Part shown: positions 6,111-10,436 of the stretch, piece after piece
How the letters are laid out: every line of letters starts with the position of its first letter
How positions within the stretch are numbered: position 1 is the first letter of the stretch
Source: Anaerolineales bacterium
Lineage (GTDB): Bacteria; Chloroflexota; Anaerolineae; Anaerolineales; UBA4823
Length of the DNA: 10,436 nt
Direction: 5' to 3'
Assembly: GCA_016932955.1 (NCBI GenBank)
Contig: JAFGBV010000258.1
Location: 1-10,436 of the forward strand
Translations under genes and position numbers: made by a program
The notes under the pieces: model-generated
What the model was told of the DNA's origin: nothing
The model's input: the letters and a program-made list of their open reading frames with translations, nothing else
Databases searched by the model: none

Positions 6111-7178
6111 CTAAGGCAGCGGCTCAAAGAGATCAGGCTGCAATCCCATTTCCTGCAGGTCTGGCATGAAACACGGGATCACACCGGTGGGGGTGAATCG
6201 ACCAACGATCTTGCCGTTTTCGATCCCTGTTTGCTGGAAGCGGAAGATATCGGTGATGGCTACGATTCCATCTTCGATCCCGGTCACTTCGCTGATGTTG
6301 AGTACTTTGCGCGAGCCATCTCTGAGGCGTTCCAGGTGGACGATCAGGTTGATGGCTGTGGCAAGCTGCTGGCGCAAGGCAAGCAGAGGGAAGGAGGGGT
6401 TCCCCATCCCTGCCATCACCTCCAGGCGGTCAATGGTGTCGCGGGGGTTATTGGCATGCATCCCTACCATCACACCATCATAGCCGGAGTTCATTGCGGC
6501 AACCAGGTCGAACACCTCGCCGCTGCTGACATTGCTGGCAATGATGCGATCGGGGCGCATGCGCAGCGCGTTGCCGACCAATTCGCGCAAGGTGACGGCG
6601 CTTTTGCCTTCATTATTGGGCGGGCGGGTTTCCAGGCGGACCAGGCGCTGGTGATCTAGCACTACCCATTCCTTATCCTGAACGACCACAATGCGCTCAT
6701 CGCGCGGAATCATGCGGGAAAAGATGCTCAACAGCGTCGTTTTGCCGGAGGAGGTGGCGCCCGAGATGATGATATTGGCGCGGGCGTTGATGCAGGCTTC
6801 GATGAAGGTGATCATCCCTCGGCTGATGCAATTGTATGCGAGCAAATCATCCAGGGTCAACGGATTCTGAGGGAATTTGAGGATGGTGATGGAAGGACCG
6901 GTGAGGGCGATGGGCGGGATGACGATATTGACCAGGCTGTTATCCGCCAGGCGCAGCTCAACGAAGGGGCGAGACTCGTCGACACTGACGCCAAGGGGAT
7001 GGGTAATGGCATCGATCAGGGCATAGATCTGGGCATTGCTTTGGAAGGGGGAAGGAACATCCAGGAGATGACCTTGCTTTTCCACATAGACGCGCTCATG
7101 ATTATCGATCAAGATCTCACTGATATGCGGATCATCCAGCAGCGGGGAGATCAATTCTAAAGCAGTTCTCTCATCCAT
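6111..7178 (-). CDS. CpaF/VirB11-family (TadA-like) secretion ATPase with altered catalytic motifs
   Basis: A 355-residue type II/IV secretion ATPase. The N-terminal domain (ISEILIDNHERVYVEKQG) and overall layout follow CpaF/TadA hexameric ATPases that power Tad pilus assembly. Walker A is intact (GATSSGKT, 140-147), as are the LETRP and NALRMRPDRII motifs and the His box HANNPRD (H241). However, the Asp box reads VVQD with Q167 where the family has Glu, and the Walker B segment usually VGEVRGGE reads ASNVSSGE, with N216 in place of the conserved Glu and S218 in place of Arg. Hydrolysis is therefore doubtful, though ATP binding seems kept. No other Tad or pilus genes lie in the window. AAGGAG sits eight bases before the ATG, and it has its own promoter at 7201-7229. 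Confidence 0.9.
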   Translation of the reverse strand: MDERTALELISPLLDDPHISEILIDNHERVYVEKQGHLLDVPSPFQSNAQIYALIDAITHPLGVSVDESRPFVELRLADNSLVNIVIPPIALTGPSITILKFPQNPLTLDDLLAYNCISRGMITFIEACINARANIIISGATSSGKTTLLSIFSRMIPRDERIVVVQDKEWVVLDHQRLVRLETRPPNNEGKSAVTLRELVGNALRMRPDRIIASNVSSGEVFDLVAAMNSGYDGVMVGMHANNPRDTIDRLEVMAGMGNPSFPLLALRQQLATAINLIVHLERLRDGSRKVLNISEVTGIEDGIVAITDIFRFQQTGIENGKIVGRFTPTGVIPCFMPDLQEMGLQPDLFEPLP

Positions 7179-7200
7179 GGCTTTTTCTCCTTATGTATCC

Positions 7201-7229
7201 ATTATAGCGAGGCGCATGGCGGGCGGTAA
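7201..7229 (-). promoter_or_regulatory. Promoter of the CpaF-like ATPase gene
   Basis: On the minus strand TATAAT (7206-7201) is a perfect -10 and TTACCG (7229-7224), matching three of six bases, lies 17 bp upstream. The start would be near 7194, placing the AAGGAG ribosome site (7192-7187) almost at the 5' end of the mRNA, so the leader is only about 16 bases. The -35 overlaps the inverted repeats at 7220-7244. Confidence 0.55.
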
Positions 7230-7244
7230 CGCCCGTCTGACGGG
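7220..7244 (-). repeat. Overlapping inverted repeats covering the -35 region
   Basis: On the plus strand CGGGCG-GTAA-CGCCCG (7220-7235) is a perfect 6-bp inverted repeat with a 4-base loop. CCCGTC-T-GACGGG (7232-7244) is a second perfect repeat sharing CCCG with the first, so the two RNA folds exclude each other. No T tract follows on either strand, so an ordinary terminator is unlikely. Because they overlap the ATPase gene's -35, an operator role is plausible. Confidence 0.4.
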
Positions 7245-7250
7245 GGGATG

Positions 7251-7270
7251 ACCTGTTAAGATGGACAGGT
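7251..7270 (-). repeat. Inverted repeat just after the HTH regulator gene
   Basis: ACCTGT (7251-7256) and ACAGGT (7265-7270) form a perfect 6-bp inverted repeat with an 8-base spacer, five bases past the stop codon of the regulator gene. Without a T tract it is a poor intrinsic terminator; it may stabilise the mRNA 3' end or bind a protein as a dyad. Confidence 0.35.
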
Positions 7271-7275
7271 ATGCT

Positions 7276-9271
<1,996 letters not shown>

Positions 9272-10321
9272 TTACGGGGTGGTCAGAAGCCGGATCGCCT
9301 CGATGACCAGGTCTGGGCGGTCAATATGGATCGCGTGACCACTGCCTTCGGCGATGATATGCGTGCTGTTGGTCGAGAGGGCAGCCAGCTCATCCTGGAG
9401 CAAGAGCCAGATGGCATGAATTTGATCAACGGGATAATCTGCAGGCAGACCAATGGCTTGTAGCGTCTCAGCGTCGATGCTGTTTCCGGCGGTCAGCACG
9501 ACTAGTGGGAGATCTCCCAGGTCTCCCGTTTCTGCAACTTGATCACAGGTTTCTTGCAAAGCCTTGATCTCTCCAAGCGAAGCATCAAAGTACGAGGGGT
9601 GAGAGATCATGGTCACGTACATATCCTGCACATTTTCGGGGAGCTTTTCGATGTGGGGAGGCAGCGCCTGCTCTCCGGCGGCTTTACCGATCAGGCGCAA
9701 GATGCCAAAGCGGGCTAAAAAGCCGACCACGCTAAGGTAGCTGTCTTGCTGGTTGGTGATCTGGATGTAATCGGCAGGCAGGCGGGTCAATTGTTCTTCG
9801 TGAGCGGCATCCACCAATATCATGCCGGATACTTCTTCTGGATACAGGCTGGCGTACATGCGCACGTTAATCCCGCCCAGGGAGTGTCCGACGAGCACAT
9901 AAGGCCCTTCAATCCCAGCGTTTTGCAGCAGGGTGTGCAGTTCTGCGGCTATTTGCTGTGCGGTGCGCGGGGATGGTCCAGCATCGCTCCAGCCGTAACC
10001 GGCGCGGTCATAGGTGCAGATGCGGGTGAACTGTGCGACTTCTGGCTGCACCAGACTCCAACCAAGCGAGTAGTCGCCATTGCCCGCATCCACAACGACG
10101 GTGTGGCTGCCTTGTCCCTGGCAGAAGATATGCAGGCTGTAGCCGCCGATATCTACGAGCTGCCCAGGTGGGGGAAATTTCTTGAAATCAGCAGCGGTGG
10201 TTTGGGTTTGGTAAGCATAACCGGCGAGGAGCAAAATCACCAGCAATATGAGCAACCCGGCCAGGATGCGCACTCCCCATCCCAGGCAGCCAATCCGTTT
10301 ACGATGTGTGGAAGGTTCCAT
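9272..10321 (-). CDS. Membrane-anchored alpha/beta hydrolase
   Basis: A 349-residue protein with a basic N-terminus (HRKR) and one membrane helix (about 13-36), with no lipobox, so it is probably anchored with the catalytic domain outside the cytoplasm. The alpha/beta hydrolase fold follows: an oxyanion-loop segment VVVDAGNGDYS, CTYDRAGYGWSD after strand 4, the nucleophile elbow GHSLGG with S147, and the catalytic His H329 in SGHAIHIDRPDL. The third member (Asp) is likely near the LVVLTAGNSIDAE segment, but I cannot fix it. Such enzymes hydrolyse esters, lactones or peptides; the substrate is unknown. It heads the operon with the methylase. AAAGGGA ends about eight bases before the ATG at 10321. 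GANTC sites lie in its upstream region. Confidence 0.9.
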   Translation of the reverse strand: MEPSTHRKRIGCLGWGVRILAGLLILLVILLLAGYAYQTQTTAADFKKFPPPGQLVDIGGYSLHIFCQGQGSHTVVVDAGNGDYSLGWSLVQPEVAQFTRICTYDRAGYGWSDAGPSPRTAQQIAAELHTLLQNAGIEGPYVLVGHSLGGINVRMYASLYPEEVSGMILVDAAHEEQLTRLPADYIQITNQQDSYLSVVGFLARFGILRLIGKAAGEQALPPHIEKLPENVQDMYVTMISHPSYFDASLGEIKALQETCDQVAETGDLGDLPLVVLTAGNSIDAETLQAIGLPADYPVDQIHAIWLLLQDELAALSTNSTHIIAEGSGHAIHIDRPDLVIEAIRLLTTP

Positions 10322-10340
10322 ATAAGATTTCCCTTTGCTC

Positions 10341-10430
10341 GAGTCTCAATCTGATCGGTATGGGTGAGATCTTCCCGCGAATCAGTTAACAGATTGTATA
10401 ACGAAAAGGCCAATCAGGGCAAACAGAATC
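10341..10430. promoter_or_regulatory. Cluster of three GANTC methylation sites upstream of the methylase operon
   Basis: GAGTC at 10341-10345, GAATC at 10379-10383 and GAATC at 10426-10430 fall within 90 bp directly upstream of the hydrolase-methylase-regulator operon, whose methylase is predicted to modify GANTC. A site is expected about once per 256 bp at even base composition. The sites are seen directly; a role in autoregulation is inference by analogy with the GANTC-bearing ccrM promoter of Caulobacter. Confidence 0.4.
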
Positions 10431-10436
10431 AGATCA
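10382..10436 (-). CDS. C-terminal end of an unidentified membrane protein
   Basis: On the minus strand the frame from base 10435 encodes 17 residues (DLILFALIGLFVIQSVN) and then TGA at 10384-10382. The peptide is almost wholly hydrophobic with coding-like codon choice (CTG, ATT, GCC, GGC), so it looks like the last membrane helix of a gene entering from the right. It ends 60 bp before the hydrolase start. At only 17 codons this could be chance, and the gene cannot be identified. Confidence 0.45.
   Translation of the reverse strand, partial: DLILFALIGLFVIQSVN
10393..10422 (-). promoter_or_regulatory. Weak candidate promoter for the hydrolase-methylase-regulator operon
   Basis: On the minus strand TTGCCC (10422-10417, four of six matches) is followed 18 bp later by TACAAT (10398-10393, five of six), or 16 bp later by TATACA. 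It would lie inside the end of the upstream partial gene and give a leader of about 65 bases carrying two of the GANTC sites. The operon could instead be read through from the gene to the right. Confidence 0.33.

Noticed and set aside
6092..6111. GCGCC/GGCGC stem between the convergent helicase and CpaF-like genes, a possible bidirectional terminator
   Set aside because: Only five base pairs, a 10-base loop and no T tract on either strand; it also overlaps the helicase's last codon.
5399..6127. Several overlapping antisense open frames opposite the 3' half of the helicase gene
   Set aside because: Three frames are open at once over an Arg-rich, GC-rich coding region, with Pro/Arg/Ser-rich products. 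None shows a motif or ribosome site.
6111..7178. A Tad pilus or type IV secretion locus
   Set aside because: Only the ATPase is present. The neighbours on both sides are a helicase and a regulator, and no TadB/C, prepilin or prepilin peptidase gene is in the window.

Overview
The window looks like a chromosomal segment from a moderately GC-rich bacterium, most likely a member of the Chloroflexota (Anaerolineae-like). This is an inference from the gene types: a 7TM-PAS NarL-type kinase with its LuxR-type regulator, an orphan CpaF/TadA-like ATPase, a CcrM-like methylase and a distinctive nitroreductase subfamily. No marker gene fixes the taxonomy. I saw no rRNA, tRNA, CRISPR array, insertion sequence or phage gene. 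The window is tightly packed with genes, and its interest lies in regulatory and epigenetic proteins.

Left arm (1-1663, minus strand): a three-gene operon. An NTF2/SnoaL-like protein is followed by an NfsA-like flavin nitroreductase, which overlaps by ATGA a zinc-ribbon membrane protein that runs off the left edge. The operon has an extended -10 promoter at 1740-1748. Its 204-bp divergent spacer with the next operon also holds a compact double inverted repeat (1790-1808) and a good plus-strand promoter (1832-1860).

Centre (1868-6099, plus strand): a membrane histidine kinase (7TM, PAS, HisKA_3, HATPase) overlaps its NarL/LuxR response regulator by 29 bp. A 223-bp spacer follows, with a promoter-like extended -10, a strong intrinsic-terminator hairpin and further small stem-loops. 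Then comes a DeaD/CsdA-type DEAD-box RNA helicase with a DbpA-like C-terminal RNA-binding domain. The helicase may be controlled by attenuation in its leader, or the hairpin may simply end the kinase-regulator transcript.

Right arm (6111-10436, minus strand): convergent to the helicase lies a CpaF/VirB11-family ATPase without other Tad or type IV pilus genes. Its Walker A and His-box residues are intact, but its Asp-box and Walker B glutamates are replaced. Upstream, separated by a palindrome-rich spacer with its own promoter, is an apparent operon. A membrane-anchored alpha/beta hydrolase abuts (TAAATG) a CcrM-like GANTC adenine methylase with a RAMA domain, which overlaps by 23 bp a regulator. 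That regulator looks like a dead NarL-type histidine kinase core fused to a LuxR HTH. Three GANTC sites lie within 90 bp upstream of this operon. The last few bases encode the hydrophobic C-terminus of one more gene.

The strongest leads are the pseudokinase-LuxR fusion, its linkage to a GANTC methylase with GANTC sites upstream, the altered CpaF-like ATPase, and the structured helicase leader.
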